From JAAFKA01 sp044348925 (GTDB lineage: Bacteria > Bacteroidota > Bacteroidia > Cytophagales > Thermoflexibacteraceae), in NCBI GenBank assembly GCA_044348925.1, contig JBIKRY010000095.1, positions 1 to 14,887 on the forward strand: a stretch of DNA of 14,887 bases. Reading direction: 5' to 3'. Each line of letters opens with the position of its first letter. Within the stretch, counting starts at the first letter, position 1. The notes beneath the pieces were generated by a model, which was not told the origin of the DNA, did not search any database, and saw only the letters and a program-made list of their open reading frames with translations. The translations under genes and the position numbers were made by a program. Shown in pieces: positions 1 to 7,052 of this stretch.

Positions 1-108
1 ATCAGAACTTACATAGAAGAAACCAAAAATAAGTTATTTACAGTAGCAGTAGCACTCTATAATTTTAGACGTACTTTTGCACTAAAGAGAAAAATTATAT
101 ACTTGTAA
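1..108 (+). CDS. C-terminal tail of a possible DDE transposase (partial)
   Basis: An open frame enters from the left edge and ends at TAA 106-108. It supplies 35 residues, including 'VAVALYNFRRTFALKRKI'. A hydrophobic helix followed by 'LxNFR' and a basic tail resembles the end of IS5/DDE_4-type transposases (compare 'ACVALHNFxR'). This is recalled family knowledge and the fragment is too short to prove it. The stop directly abuts the stop of the convergent gene at 109, and no terminal inverted repeat was recognised after it. It could be the end of any basic protein. Confidence is reasonable that it is coding and low that it is a transposase. Confidence 0.35.
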   Translation: MRTYIEETKNKLFTVAVALYNFRRTFALKRKIIYL

Positions 109-579
109 TTATTCATAAACTCTATTATTTACCTCAATCATACTTTTGTCAAAAAAAATGTCAATGTTCTTAATCGTATCAAGCATAAAACTTACATGAG
201 TGTCTAATAACCAGCAAAAAATAGCTTCACTACCTTGCAAGGTTGGCAATATTGTTAAGTCTTCCTCATTATATCGTAAGAATTGCCAAAATAACACAAA
301 TTCAGGCTTCTTGATATAAATAATGCTTAAAAAATTGTTCTTATAGAAAAGATGCAAATCTTCATCGTTTACATTTGGTATAAGCACAATATAATCGTCA
401 AGTAATCTTAATTTATAACTAAAATATACTTTATCCGACAAAATTTTCATCTCTAATTCTTCTGTGATACTTGAAAATAAATCATCTGTAAATCCATAAA
501 AGATTAGCTTGTTAGCCCAGTATAGAGATAATTTTTCATCATAATTAGTGCCTTCAATAGAGTATTCTATCATTTTCAT
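109..579 (-). CDS. Hypothetical acidic protein, 156 aa
   Basis: A complete ORF starting at ATG 577-579, with a second in-frame ATG two codons later; the stop is TAA at 109-111. I do not recognise the family. The product is acidic and rich in aromatic residues (for example 'FVLFWQFLRY' and 'FCWLLDTHVSFML'). It has no signal peptide, no clear membrane helix and no catalytic motif, so it is probably a soluble cytoplasmic protein. It lies between a transposase-like tail, with which it converges with zero spacing, and a repeat-rich region carrying a hairpin 44 bp upstream. That position fits an accessory or horizontally acquired gene. No Bacteroidota -7 box (TAnnTTTG) was found directly upstream. 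The reading frame is clean across 156 codons, which favours a real gene. Confidence 0.6.
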   Translation of the reverse strand: MKMIEYSIEGTNYDEKLSLYWANKLIFYGFTDDLFSSITEELEMKILSDKVYFSYKLRLLDDYIVLIPNVNDEDLHLFYKNNFLSIIYIKKPEFVLFWQFLRYNEEDLTILPTLQGSEAIFCWLLDTHVSFMLDTIKNIDIFFDKSMIEVNNRVYE

Positions 580-622
580 AATGTTATAACTATTTTATGT
601 AAATGTCTCAATTTTATTTAAC

Positions 623-658
623 TAACCAACCACAATATTATATTACTGTGGTTGGTTA
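623..658. repeat. Perfect 12-bp inverted repeat (hairpin)
   Basis: TAACCAACCACA (623-634) pairs perfectly with TGTGGTTGGTTA (647-658) across a 12-nt AT-only loop apart from one C. It lies 44 bp upstream of the minus-strand gene starting at 579. Read on the minus strand no T-run follows, so it is not a canonical intrinsic terminator. It could be a 5'-UTR hairpin, an operator, or the end of an element. Confidence 0.65.
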
Positions 659-674
659 AATTGCTATTTAGGAC

Positions 675-837
675 TTTCTGCCGTTGGCTGTGTCTCACAG
701 CCAACTCCACCAGCACATCAAACTTGCCCAAAGAAACTACTTTTTCTTAGTTTTAGCACACAAAAATACGCAATAAACTAACAAAAGTAGTTTTTTTATG
801 CACCTTTGACGTGCTAATGGAGTGGTTTGTGAGACAC
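675..837. repeat. Palindromic MITE-like repeat, copy 1
   Basis: The first of two related elements. It contains a small hairpin (GTTGGCTGTG 683-692 with CACAGCCAAC 696-705), then long arms 705-722 and 805-823 that pair with about three mismatches, then an inner perfect 11-bp arm pair (734-744 with 783-793). The outer ends GTGTCTCACA (690-699) and TGTGAGACAC (828-837) are also complementary. The 34-nt loop (749-782) is identical to that of copy 2. An apparent ORF across this region only reads through the repeats and should not be annotated as a gene. Confidence 0.8.
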
Positions 838-891
838 CTAGGGTATGTACACATCTTTTTAAGAATTTTTGAGTAAGTTTAGTGTATGTTT

Positions 892-1082
892 TTTCTGCCG
901 TTGGCTGTGTCGCCACAGCCAACTCCACCAGCACATCAAACTTGCCCAAAAAAACTACTTTTTTAGTTTTAGCACACAAAAATACGCAATAAACTAACAA
1001 AAGTAGTTTTAAATGTACCTTTGATGTGCTGGTGGAGTGGTTTCAATTCCATTGCGGGTTTGACACAAACCACGGCAGGAAA
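892..1082. repeat. Palindromic MITE-like repeat, copy 2
   Basis: The second copy, offset about 217 bp from the first. It has a small hairpin (GTTGGCTGTG 900-909 with CACAGCCAAC 914-923), perfect 19-bp arms (922-940 with 1020-1038), and perfect 12-bp inner arms (951-962 with 999-1010). Its left end, 892-911 (TTTCTGCCGTTGGCTGTGTC), recurs in inverted, slightly diverged form at 1062-1082, so the element looks bounded by terminal inverted repeats. There is no coding capacity for a transposase. With copy 1 it fills most of the 557-bp gap between the genes at 579 and 1137; nothing else coding is visible there. Confidence 0.8.
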
Positions 1083-1136
1083 AGACAAAATAAAAATGTA
1101 TTCTGTATTCTTACTTAATGGACAGTACAATATATT

Positions 1137-1928
1137 CTATCGAAAAGTTTGCATGGTGCTTGCTAAAACTTGAGCAAATTTTTCACTACAATCCTCCCGA
1201 ACTGCAATCATATTTCCCCAAGCATTTTTATCGACCAATTCTGTAGGATAAGCATTTAGGCAACGCCATTTTTGTTCATTGCCATATTTTACAATCGGAT
1301 ACCACTCTGCTATCCAAACTTTATAACCTTGTTGGACTAACAAGTCTGCCATATTTTTGTAGGTATAGCCAAGAGAAATGGTTTTATTATCCTCAAACTC
1401 ACACATAATCATCTCTGGTTTGTGTGTTTCGAAGGGAAAACCTCGCAAAGCAAAATAATCGTGTCCTTCAATATCTATTTTTAGAAAATCTATATTACCG
1501 ATATTTTCTTTGGCAATCACAGTACGCAAACTTATTGTTTCGACAGTATAAGCTAATTGGTGTGCAGATTCAAAGGCAGACATAGACGAAATGCCCGACG
1601 AAGTGTTGCTCAAATAAAACGGTACTACTTGCCCATCTGTGTCTGCAACTGCATAAGGATATATTTTGCGGTTTGTGTGTGCTGCTATTTTTGTCAAATT
1701 GTCTTTATCTGGTTCAAAAGCAATTACTTTCCAATTCATTTCTAAAAATGGATTACTTGCTTCTCCATAGTGGCAACCGACATCTAACATAAAACCATTG
1801 CGGTAATATTTTACAAAATAGTCTAAAATAGGCTCTGTTTCATAGAAAGATGCCTTGCGATTTTTTAGTGTACTAATAAAATTTTTAATAGTTCTGCGAC
1901 CAAAAAGGCGAAATAAAATTTGTTGCAT
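1137..1928 (-). CDS. FkbM family S-adenosylmethionine methyltransferase
   Basis: A class I methyltransferase of the FkbM type, probably an O-methyltransferase acting on a glycan or lipid-linked substrate; the substrate is unknown. Counting from a TTG two codons upstream, the SAM-binding motif I is 'MLDVGCHYGEAS' (49-60), the acidic loop is 'AFEPDKDN' (72-79), and the family hallmark is 'IDFLKIDIEGHDYFALRGF' (148-166). I chose ATG at 1926-1928 (263 aa) over the TTG at 1932-1934, because ATG is present and conservation begins well inside. There is no signal peptide, so it is cytosolic. The gene stands alone: 134 bp separate it from the upstream DUF2851 gene, and no glycosyltransferases flank it. 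A possible promoter box lies at 1985-1992. Downstream lies the palindromic repeat region. Confidence 0.85.
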   Translation of the reverse strand: MQQILFRLFGRRTIKNFISTLKNRKASFYETEPILDYFVKYYRNGFMLDVGCHYGEASNPFLEMNWKVIAFEPDKDNLTKIAAHTNRKIYPYAVADTDGQVVPFYLSNTSSGISSMSAFESAHQLAYTVETISLRTVIAKENIGNIDFLKIDIEGHDYFALRGFPFETHKPEMIMCEFEDNKTISLGYTYKNMADLLVQQGYKVWIAEWYPIVKYGNEQKWRCLNAYPTELVDKNAWGNMIAVREDCSEKFAQVLASTMQTFR

Positions 1929-1963
1929 AGACAAAAGTAGTCAGTTAGTATGGGCATTGGATA

Positions 1964-1981
1964 TGCAATACAAGTATTGCA
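1964..1981. repeat. Perfect 8-bp hairpin upstream of the FkbM gene
   Basis: TGCAATAC and GTATTGCA flank an AA loop, 36 bp before the chosen FkbM start. It lies just downstream of the candidate -7 box on the minus strand, so it would sit at the start of the 5' UTR. No T-run follows. It may be an operator or leader hairpin; the function is inferred only from position. Confidence 0.4.
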
Positions 1982-1984
1982 TTG

Positions 1985-1992
1985 CAAATGTA
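1985..1992 (-). promoter_or_regulatory. Candidate -7 box for the FkbM gene
   Basis: The minus strand reads TACATTTG, an exact match to the Bacteroidota -7 consensus TAnnTTTG. No -33 TTTG was found at the usual spacing. Initiation here would give a leader of roughly 50 nt. Confidence 0.35.
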
Positions 1993-2068
1993 TAACTTTT
2001 TTTAGGTCTTCCCCTACATTTAGCTTGCTATTTTCTATGTCATGTAGGTTGGTATAAAAAAGAAAAGT

Positions 2069-3391
2069 TTAGCTGTGTAAAATAGCATTTCCAATTCTAC
2101 ATTGTAGGCATTGCTTTTTGCTACAAAATTCATTGTATAATTCAATGCTTGCTTGTGCGTCAAAAGCATTTTGTATTTTTAGCCCAATATTATCCCAAAG
2201 TTCTGTAATTTTGTTGTGTTCGGCAGGCAATTCCTCCAGTATTTTTATGGCTTTGTCCATATACATATCCGTATCTTTGTGCATACTGTAGGCAGTCCAC
2301 AAAGGAATGATGGTGTTGATTATCAAGTTATTTGCACTTTCTTTGCCCATATTTCCTATTTTTTCTGTTCCTGTTTTTTCTGTTCCTGTTTTTGCGTTAT
2401 TATTTTGTGCATACCAATAAGGGGAAGCCTTTACAGACAATAATGTTTGTAATTTTTTGGCAGTTTCGGCTTGCATAAAATTAGTAAAAAAAAGTTTTTG
2501 TTCAAAAATTAAGCTAACAAATTGTGCTAATCTAATCATTGGAAAATTTGCTGGTCTTAGTCGCAAATATTTCCACCTTTCTTTTTCTATTGGGCTAAGA
2601 TTATATTTGTGTTGCAAATAAGCATAGTTTTTTAGCAATGTAGTAGCATATTGCTGTTGGTGTGCTGTATTTTCGCTGTTTTCTGTACTTGTTGGATTTT
2701 CTAAAAGCCCACTTTGTCCAAAAATTAAGGCTTCTATGTCCTGTAATTCTGTACTATGTTTGCTAATAATTTTAAATGGCAAAGACTTCGCAAGTGCCAA
2801 AAATGCCTCTTGGTTTACTTTAAAACCAAAACTTTGTGCTAAGATTTGGTAACTTGTTTCTTCCCAATCTCCTGTATTTTCTGCTAATCTATCGAGGATA
2901 TTTTGGGCTTTGCGTTGCAATCTTTGCACCAATACATTATCTAACATCGACAGAATTTTGAGTCTATCTATGCTTTTCCAATAAGACTCGCAAGGAATTG
3001 TATCTTTTGGATTACGAAAATCTTGATATTTTTCTATAAGTAATGCAGAAACACGGTTTTTTAGTTCCAAAGTAGGAATCATAGAACCGTCTTGCCTTTG
3101 CATATTTTCTGTACTTAATTTTTCCCAAACTACGTGCAAAATTACATTATTGTATTGCTTATTTTGGCTATGTTTGTGTGCTTGCCAATCGGTATCTTTT
3201 AGATGAATTTCTACACTGCCATGCCATAATTTGTTGCCAATTTCTATTTTGGCTTCTTGAAAATCTGCACCAGCATCTGTATTTTGTATGCCTATTTGCA
3301 AAATATTTATAGCTTCTTGTGCTGTAGTTTGCAAATTTTGCTTATCAAAATATTGAAATTGCCAAAGATAAGCTAAAAATAATTCTGTCAT
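2069..3391 (-). CDS. DUF2851 family protein, 440 aa
   Basis: A member of the uncharacterised DUF2851 family, widespread in Bacteroidota. The N-terminal third carries the recognisable block: 'IGIQNTDAGADFQEAKIEIGNKLWHGSVEIHLKDTDWQAHKH', then 'YNNVILHVVWE'. The D/E/H-rich spacing recalls a nuclease-like metal site, but that is inference and the biochemical role is unknown. The C terminus has 'CSKKQCLQCRIG', a cysteine pattern that may bind metal. Length is typical and there is no signal peptide, so it is cytosolic. The start is ATG 3389-3391. A tandem 15-bp duplication (2361-2390) inserts a repeated five-residue unit into a loop near residues 335-345. The gene follows the YiiX-like gene by 54 bp with no clear promoter box between, so cotranscription is plausible. 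Confidence 0.88.
   Translation of the reverse strand: MTELFLAYLWQFQYFDKQNLQTTAQEAINILQIGIQNTDAGADFQEAKIEIGNKLWHGSVEIHLKDTDWQAHKHSQNKQYNNVILHVVWEKLSTENMQRQDGSMIPTLELKNRVSALLIEKYQDFRNPKDTIPCESYWKSIDRLKILSMLDNVLVQRLQRKAQNILDRLAENTGDWEETSYQILAQSFGFKVNQEAFLALAKSLPFKIISKHSTELQDIEALIFGQSGLLENPTSTENSENTAHQQQYATTLLKNYAYLQHKYNLSPIEKERWKYLRLRPANFPMIRLAQFVSLIFEQKLFFTNFMQAETAKKLQTLLSVKASPYWYAQNNNAKTGTEKTGTEKIGNMGKESANNLIINTIIPLWTAYSMHKDTDMYMDKAIKILEELPAEHNKITELWDNIGLKIQNAFDAQASIELYNEFCSKKQCLQCRIGNAILHS
2361..2390. repeat. Tandem 15-bp duplication inside the DUF2851 gene
   Basis: Two perfect copies of TTTTCTGTTCCTGTT (2361-2375 and 2376-2390). The length is a multiple of three, so the frame is kept and the protein gains a repeated Lys-Thr-Gly-Thr-Glu unit. 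This is typical of slippage in a tolerant loop. Confidence 0.85.
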
Positions 3392-3445
3392 AGTTTGGGA
3401 ATTAGGCGTATAAAATTGGTTGTTTTTATAGAATTGCTACAAGTT

Positions 3446-4027
3446 TTAAACCAATTCGCAAATAACCTCCACGTTTGCATCTGCTGCAATATGTTCGGGA
3501 AAAATAAACCCTGAAGCTTCTCGGTTAAATTTGATATTTACCATTTCAAAAATTTTATCCACATATTCCGAACAGATAAAGGCATCATCTTCTTTTCTTT
3601 TAACTTTTTTGGAAAATCTACTTGCCAAAATTTTGAAAATATCATTGCTATCATACTTAAAACCAAACAAATCAATGGCAACTTGTTGCATTGCTTCTAA
3701 TTTTAGTTTGTCGTTGGTAACTCCTTTGTGTCTTGCCACAAACAAAGTTCCATCATATTTTTTACCTGTATGGTTGTAATTGCCTGTATAATGAAATAAG
3801 GGAATTGCACGAACTCCTACTTCCAAAACACTTTCTAAAAGCATAAGATTTTGCCCCCACCAAAATATAATTCCTACATGACTCACATGCGAATCAGAAA
3901 GTTTTTTGATGCTGTTGCTAAAATTGCCGTTTCCACCACAAAAAAGTAAATCACCGTTTTTGATAGAAGGCATTGCATTTGCTAAAGATAATTTTTGTTG
4001 CACATTTAAAAATTTTGCACTTGCCAT
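3446..4027 (-). CDS. YiiX/YebB-like NlpC/P60 family cysteine hydrolase
   Basis: A permuted papain-like cysteine hydrolase of the YiiX/YebB group, probably cleaving an amide or peptide bond in a wall- or lipid-related substrate; the exact substrate is unknown. Numbering from ATG 4025-4027 (193 aa), 'NGDLLFCGG' (24-32) opens the domain, 'SHVSHVGIIFW' holds the candidate catalytic His50, and 'FICSEYV' holds the candidate nucleophile Cys152. It closes with 'FIFPEHIAAD', matching the family's Pro-rich end. A TTG nine codons upstream could also start it, but I prefer ATG. No signal peptide is evident, so the compartment is uncertain. It lies 39 bp after the small barrel gene and 54 bp before the DUF2851 gene, suggesting one operon. 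Confidence 0.78.
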   Translation of the reverse strand: MASAKFLNVQQKLSLANAMPSIKNGDLLFCGGNGNFSNSIKKLSDSHVSHVGIIFWWGQNLMLLESVLEVGVRAIPLFHYTGNYNHTGKKYDGTLFVARHKGVTNDKLKLEAMQQVAIDLFGFKYDSNDIFKILASRFSKKVKRKEDDAFICSEYVDKIFEMVNIKFNREASGFIFPEHIAADANVEVICELV

Positions 4028-4066
4028 ATATTTTTGGGGTTTAATTGTTGTCAAATACTTGCAATA

Positions 4067-4681
4067 CTAAAACTCATATTCAAAACTCAAACGAATGACT
4101 AAAGGACTTGTATAAGGCGTAACATTAGTAACATGTGTTGCATTATACAATATAGTAAGTGTGGAGGCTGTTCTTTCGCCCATCATGCTACGATACGAGC
4201 CACCAATCAAGGTACCTGCTACCCAACTACGTTCTGCAAAATAACTACTACCACGCAAAACAGGTATCGGCAAACCATACATATATTCGTATTCGGCATG
4301 GGCAAAAATACTTGGAAATAGCATATAACGCATAAAAACACGACCTCCATACACCGAATAATCACTGGACAGACCTGAAGAATAAGAATAGCCACTCACA
4401 TAACGATAAGTAGCACCTACGCCAAGATGTGTTTTTTCATTCAATTTGTAAGCTGCAACAGGAGAAATATCAAAATAATAATAAGACCCCCAGACATTAA
4501 ACCAAACATTTCCGCCTACTATTTTTTTGAAACCAATATCTGCGGTATTTTGTTTTGGGGCTTTTTCCTCTTTGACTTTTGGCACAATCGTATCTTGTGG
4601 CGTCATCTTAAAAACCTTGTCTTGAGCAAAAGCATTTGCAAATACAAAACTACATAGGAATACTAAAATATATTTTTTCAT
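4067..4681 (-). CDS. Small outer-membrane beta-barrel protein, 204 aa
   Basis: A secreted protein with a clear signal peptide (residues 1-20, 'MKKYILVFLCSFVFANAFAQ'). Next is a charged Pro/Lys linker (21-45), then alternating aromatic strands such as 'VWFNVWGSYYYFDISP' and 'VFMRYMLFPSIFAHAEYEYMYG'. It ends 'RLSFEYEF', with the terminal Phe typical of barrels inserted by BAM. About eight strands would fit the length. No catalytic motif is visible; a structural or porin-like role is inference. It starts at ATG 4679-4681, 98 bp after the larger barrel gene, in a very AT-rich gap without a recognised -7 box. The same strand and close spacing to the YiiX-like gene suggest cotranscription. Confidence 0.75.
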   Translation of the reverse strand: MKKYILVFLCSFVFANAFAQDKVFKMTPQDTIVPKVKEEKAPKQNTADIGFKKIVGGNVWFNVWGSYYYFDISPVAAYKLNEKTHLGVGATYRYVSGYSYSSGLSSDYSVYGGRVFMRYMLFPSIFAHAEYEYMYGLPIPVLRGSSYFAERSWVAGTLIGGSYRSMMGERTASTLTILYNATHVTNVTPYTSPLVIRLSFEYEF

Positions 4682-4779
4682 TTTTTAAAATTAATTATTT
4701 AGTTAGTAAATTTATTTTTATCCTTATAAATCTTGCAAAAAGATTTTTTCAATCTTTCGAGAATTTCGCAAAAAGTCTA

Positions 4780-6438
4780 TTAAAATTGCCACATTACGCC
4801 AAGCAAAGCATTAAATTTTTGCATATCATAATACAAATATTGCTGATATTGTTGCGAAAAAATATTATTTAATTTGAGAAATATCGAAATATTATTTTGA
4901 AATAAATAACTTGCTTGCAAATTAACATCTACTATCGAAGGCAATTCATAGCTTTTGTTGCGTACAAAATTATAGCCTTGCAATCCATTTTGGTTAAAAA
5001 CTTCGAGATGAAAAGCTATGTTTTTTTCATATAAGTAGTTGATAAGCAATGTATTGACAAAAGTTGGACGATGCCAAGCCTTCGAAATAGTTTGGGTATC
5101 ATATACAAAAAAATCTGTTTTGAAACTTGCTTTTAGCTTGTTTGTTTGGGCATATATCTCTGCCATTCCTGCCAAAACTCTTGTACCTTCAGTATCATAG
5201 AACACCGCAAATTTAGCAGAATCTGCCAAACTATTATTGAAAAAATATAGATTTTTGTAATTTGTATAGGAACTTTTGAGGTGGTAGCCAAAATTTTGGG
5301 AGATTTTTCCTTGTACGCCTGCCATAATTTCCCATTGTTTATTGGTATGTAAAAGGCTAATTTGATTGCCTATAAAATTATTTTCGTTGGCAAATTGACG
5401 AAGAGAAGTTTTTTGGGTACTGCCTGTTAGTATGCCATATACAGACATATTTGACACTATTTGGTAGCCAATTTCTATATGTGGATACAATCTAAATTGC
5501 TTATTTTGGCTTAGTGTGTCATTATCATAGACTACAGTTGCCCCTATTTTTATGCCTATTTTATCTACTTGCAATTTGTATAAAGGCTTGAATAACAATA
5601 AGTTACGTGCAATAGTTTTTGTATTATCAGTTCTATTAGCAAAATTGGCATCAAGTTCCAAATCAATATTTGCATCTACACTAAGTTTGATATTGCTGGA
5701 GGCAGTAATTGCTAAAGCATTTTCGCTAACCTCTGTTTTTGTGCCAAAATAATAATAATTTGCTTGGGTTTGGTAACTAATATTTTCGTTTACTTTTGCT
5801 TTATAGGCAAGCAACATAGCAAAAGTTTGATAGGTTTGTTTAATTTTTTCATTGTCCCAATCTTTCAAAATAATAGGATTTACACCATAATAATTTACAC
5901 CAATTCGTTGGTAATTTACTTGTCCAGAAATTTCACTATTGCTATTGATTTGGTAACTTCCTTTGATGGCAATATTGCTACGACTACTGCCCGATTTGTC
6001 GTCCAAAACACTGCCCGAAGCAGACGATAAATGTTTTGCAGCTAAAGAAATTGTATAGTTATTTTTTTTAGGAATTTGTAAAAACAACTCTCCAAACAAA
6101 GTTGTGTAATTTCCAAAACCTCCTTTTATATAATTAGTTGGATAAATTGGTGGCGTTATTTCGGTTTGGGTTTGCAAAAAAGGGGTTGTTTGTATTTGTA
6201 ATGCAGGCAGTGTAGCTTGTATTCGGTTTAGCTGATACGTTTGTTCGATGAGAGGTGGTGGATTTTCAATTTTTTGCATACGATTTTGCAAACGGTTTGC
6301 TTTTGAAAGTTCCATCACCCTATTTTTTTCTATAATTAATTGCTTATCCTCCAAATCATTTTGGGCATATAGTGTAGTGGATAAACAAGTAAAAAAGGAT
6401 AAAAACAAGTATGGAGTTAGTTGTTGCATGGCAATCAT
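4780..6438 (-). CDS. Plug-less TonB-receptor-like outer-membrane barrel, 552 aa
   Basis: An exported outer-membrane barrel with a signal peptide ending near 'TTLYAQ' (residue 26). A helical, charged linker follows (27-65), then a Pro/Thr stretch, then 'YIKGGFGNYTTLFGELFLQIP', which begins the barrel at about residue 102. The rest is a long series of amphipathic strands with aromatic girdles, ending 'FNALLGVMWQF' with a terminal Phe. The C-terminal 'VDVNLQASYLFQNNISIFLKLNNIFSQQYQQY' resembles the last strands of TonB-dependent receptors. No plug domain ('...VYG..A.GGVINI..') or carboxypeptidase-like domain is seen, so ligand uptake is not implied. ATG 6436-6438 is used; ATG 6427-6429 is an equally good start for the signal peptide. 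Confidence 0.75.
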   Translation of the reverse strand: MIAMQQLTPYLFLSFFTCLSTTLYAQNDLEDKQLIIEKNRVMELSKANRLQNRMQKIENPPPLIEQTYQLNRIQATLPALQIQTTPFLQTQTEITPPIYPTNYIKGGFGNYTTLFGELFLQIPKKNNYTISLAAKHLSSASGSVLDDKSGSSRSNIAIKGSYQINSNSEISGQVNYQRIGVNYYGVNPIILKDWDNEKIKQTYQTFAMLLAYKAKVNENISYQTQANYYYFGTKTEVSENALAITASSNIKLSVDANIDLELDANFANRTDNTKTIARNLLLFKPLYKLQVDKIGIKIGATVVYDNDTLSQNKQFRLYPHIEIGYQIVSNMSVYGILTGSTQKTSLRQFANENNFIGNQISLLHTNKQWEIMAGVQGKISQNFGYHLKSSYTNYKNLYFFNNSLADSAKFAVFYDTEGTRVLAGMAEIYAQTNKLKASFKTDFFVYDTQTISKAWHRPTFVNTLLINYLYEKNIAFHLEVFNQNGLQGYNFVRNKSYELPSIVDVNLQASYLFQNNISIFLKLNNIFSQQYQQYLYYDMQKFNALLGVMWQF

Positions 6439-6578
6439 TGGTTTAATAGCTAATTTAGTAATAAATATAATGCTTTGTCATTTTGAAAATGCAAGTTATT
6501 GTATTTTTTCTAATTTTAATACTACTTTTTTATGTTTTGCTATGTTTTGTCATTTCTGCTCCATACTCTTTGTTTTTT

Positions 6579-7052
6579 CTACAATTTTTGCACTTTAATC
6601 ACTTTGTTGGTGGCAAGTAAACTATCTATTGCAATATTTTCATGGACTTTGTGTTGTGCATAAAACTCTCCGCCTACTTCTACTTTTTTTTCTCCAATTT
6701 TAAAAAAATAGTAGTAATAGATTTGTCCTTTAGAACCTCTTTTTACTTCTTCTATTTTTTCGTCAATCGTACCACGAATAACTTTTTTATTGCCGATTTG
6801 CAAATCTTTATAGGCCTGATAATACAAATTTCCCAATATTCCAAGTGGCATAAGTCCAAAACCCAACACCCAAAATAATAAGAATATTCTAATATCATCA
6901 TCATTAGACGAGCCAAACAGAAGGCTATAAAAAATAATGGATCCTACCCAAATTATAGGCAGAGGAATCAAATATGACCTTCCTTCTTTACGAATAGCCT
7001 CTTTTTCCTCTTCTGTTAATGCTACAATACTTTCTTGATAGGTCATATACAT
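6579..7052 (-). CDS. Hypothetical membrane protein with two transmembrane helices
   Basis: A 157-residue protein of no recognised family. It has an acidic/basic N-terminal helix (8-26, 'ALTEEEKEAIRKEGR') and two hydrophobic segments at about 27-47 and 55-77, separated by 'SSNDDDIR'. A C-terminal soluble domain of beta character follows ('KKVIRGTIDEKIEEV', 'GQIYYYYFFKIGEKKVEVGGEFY', 'NKVIKVQKL'). The two-helix plus small beta domain layout is loosely like DUF3592 proteins; that is inference. The start ATG (7050-7052) directly follows the receptor stop codon, giving TAAATG on the minus strand, so translational coupling with the TonB receptor is likely. A second ATG lies two codons in. A 140-bp gap separates it from the next gene. 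Confidence 0.65.
   Translation of the reverse strand: MYMTYQESIVALTEEEKEAIRKEGRSYLIPLPIIWVGSIIFYSLLFGSSNDDDIRIFLLFWVLGFGLMPLGILGNLYYQAYKDLQIGNKKVIRGTIDEKIEEVKRGSKGQIYYYYFFKIGEKKVEVGGEFYAQHKVHENIAIDSLLATNKVIKVQKL

Noticed and set aside
737..1000. An 87-codon minus-strand reading frame
   Set aside because: It lies entirely in the two palindromic repeats, and its C terminus repeats its N terminus because it reads the same repeat twice. No family resemblance.
1932..1934. TTG as start of the FkbM gene
   Set aside because: An ATG two codons downstream is a better start, and nothing conserved lies between.
1932..1939. TACTTTTG as the FkbM promoter
   Set aside because: It matches the -7 box but lies three bases before the ATG, which would leave no leader. 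The box at 1985-1992 fits better.
4052..4054. TTG as start of the YiiX-like gene
   Set aside because: An ATG nine codons further in keeps the whole recognised domain; TTG remains possible.
4728..4749. Hairpin with T-run as a terminator
   Set aside because: Stem and T-run are oriented for the plus strand, but the flanking genes are both on the minus strand.
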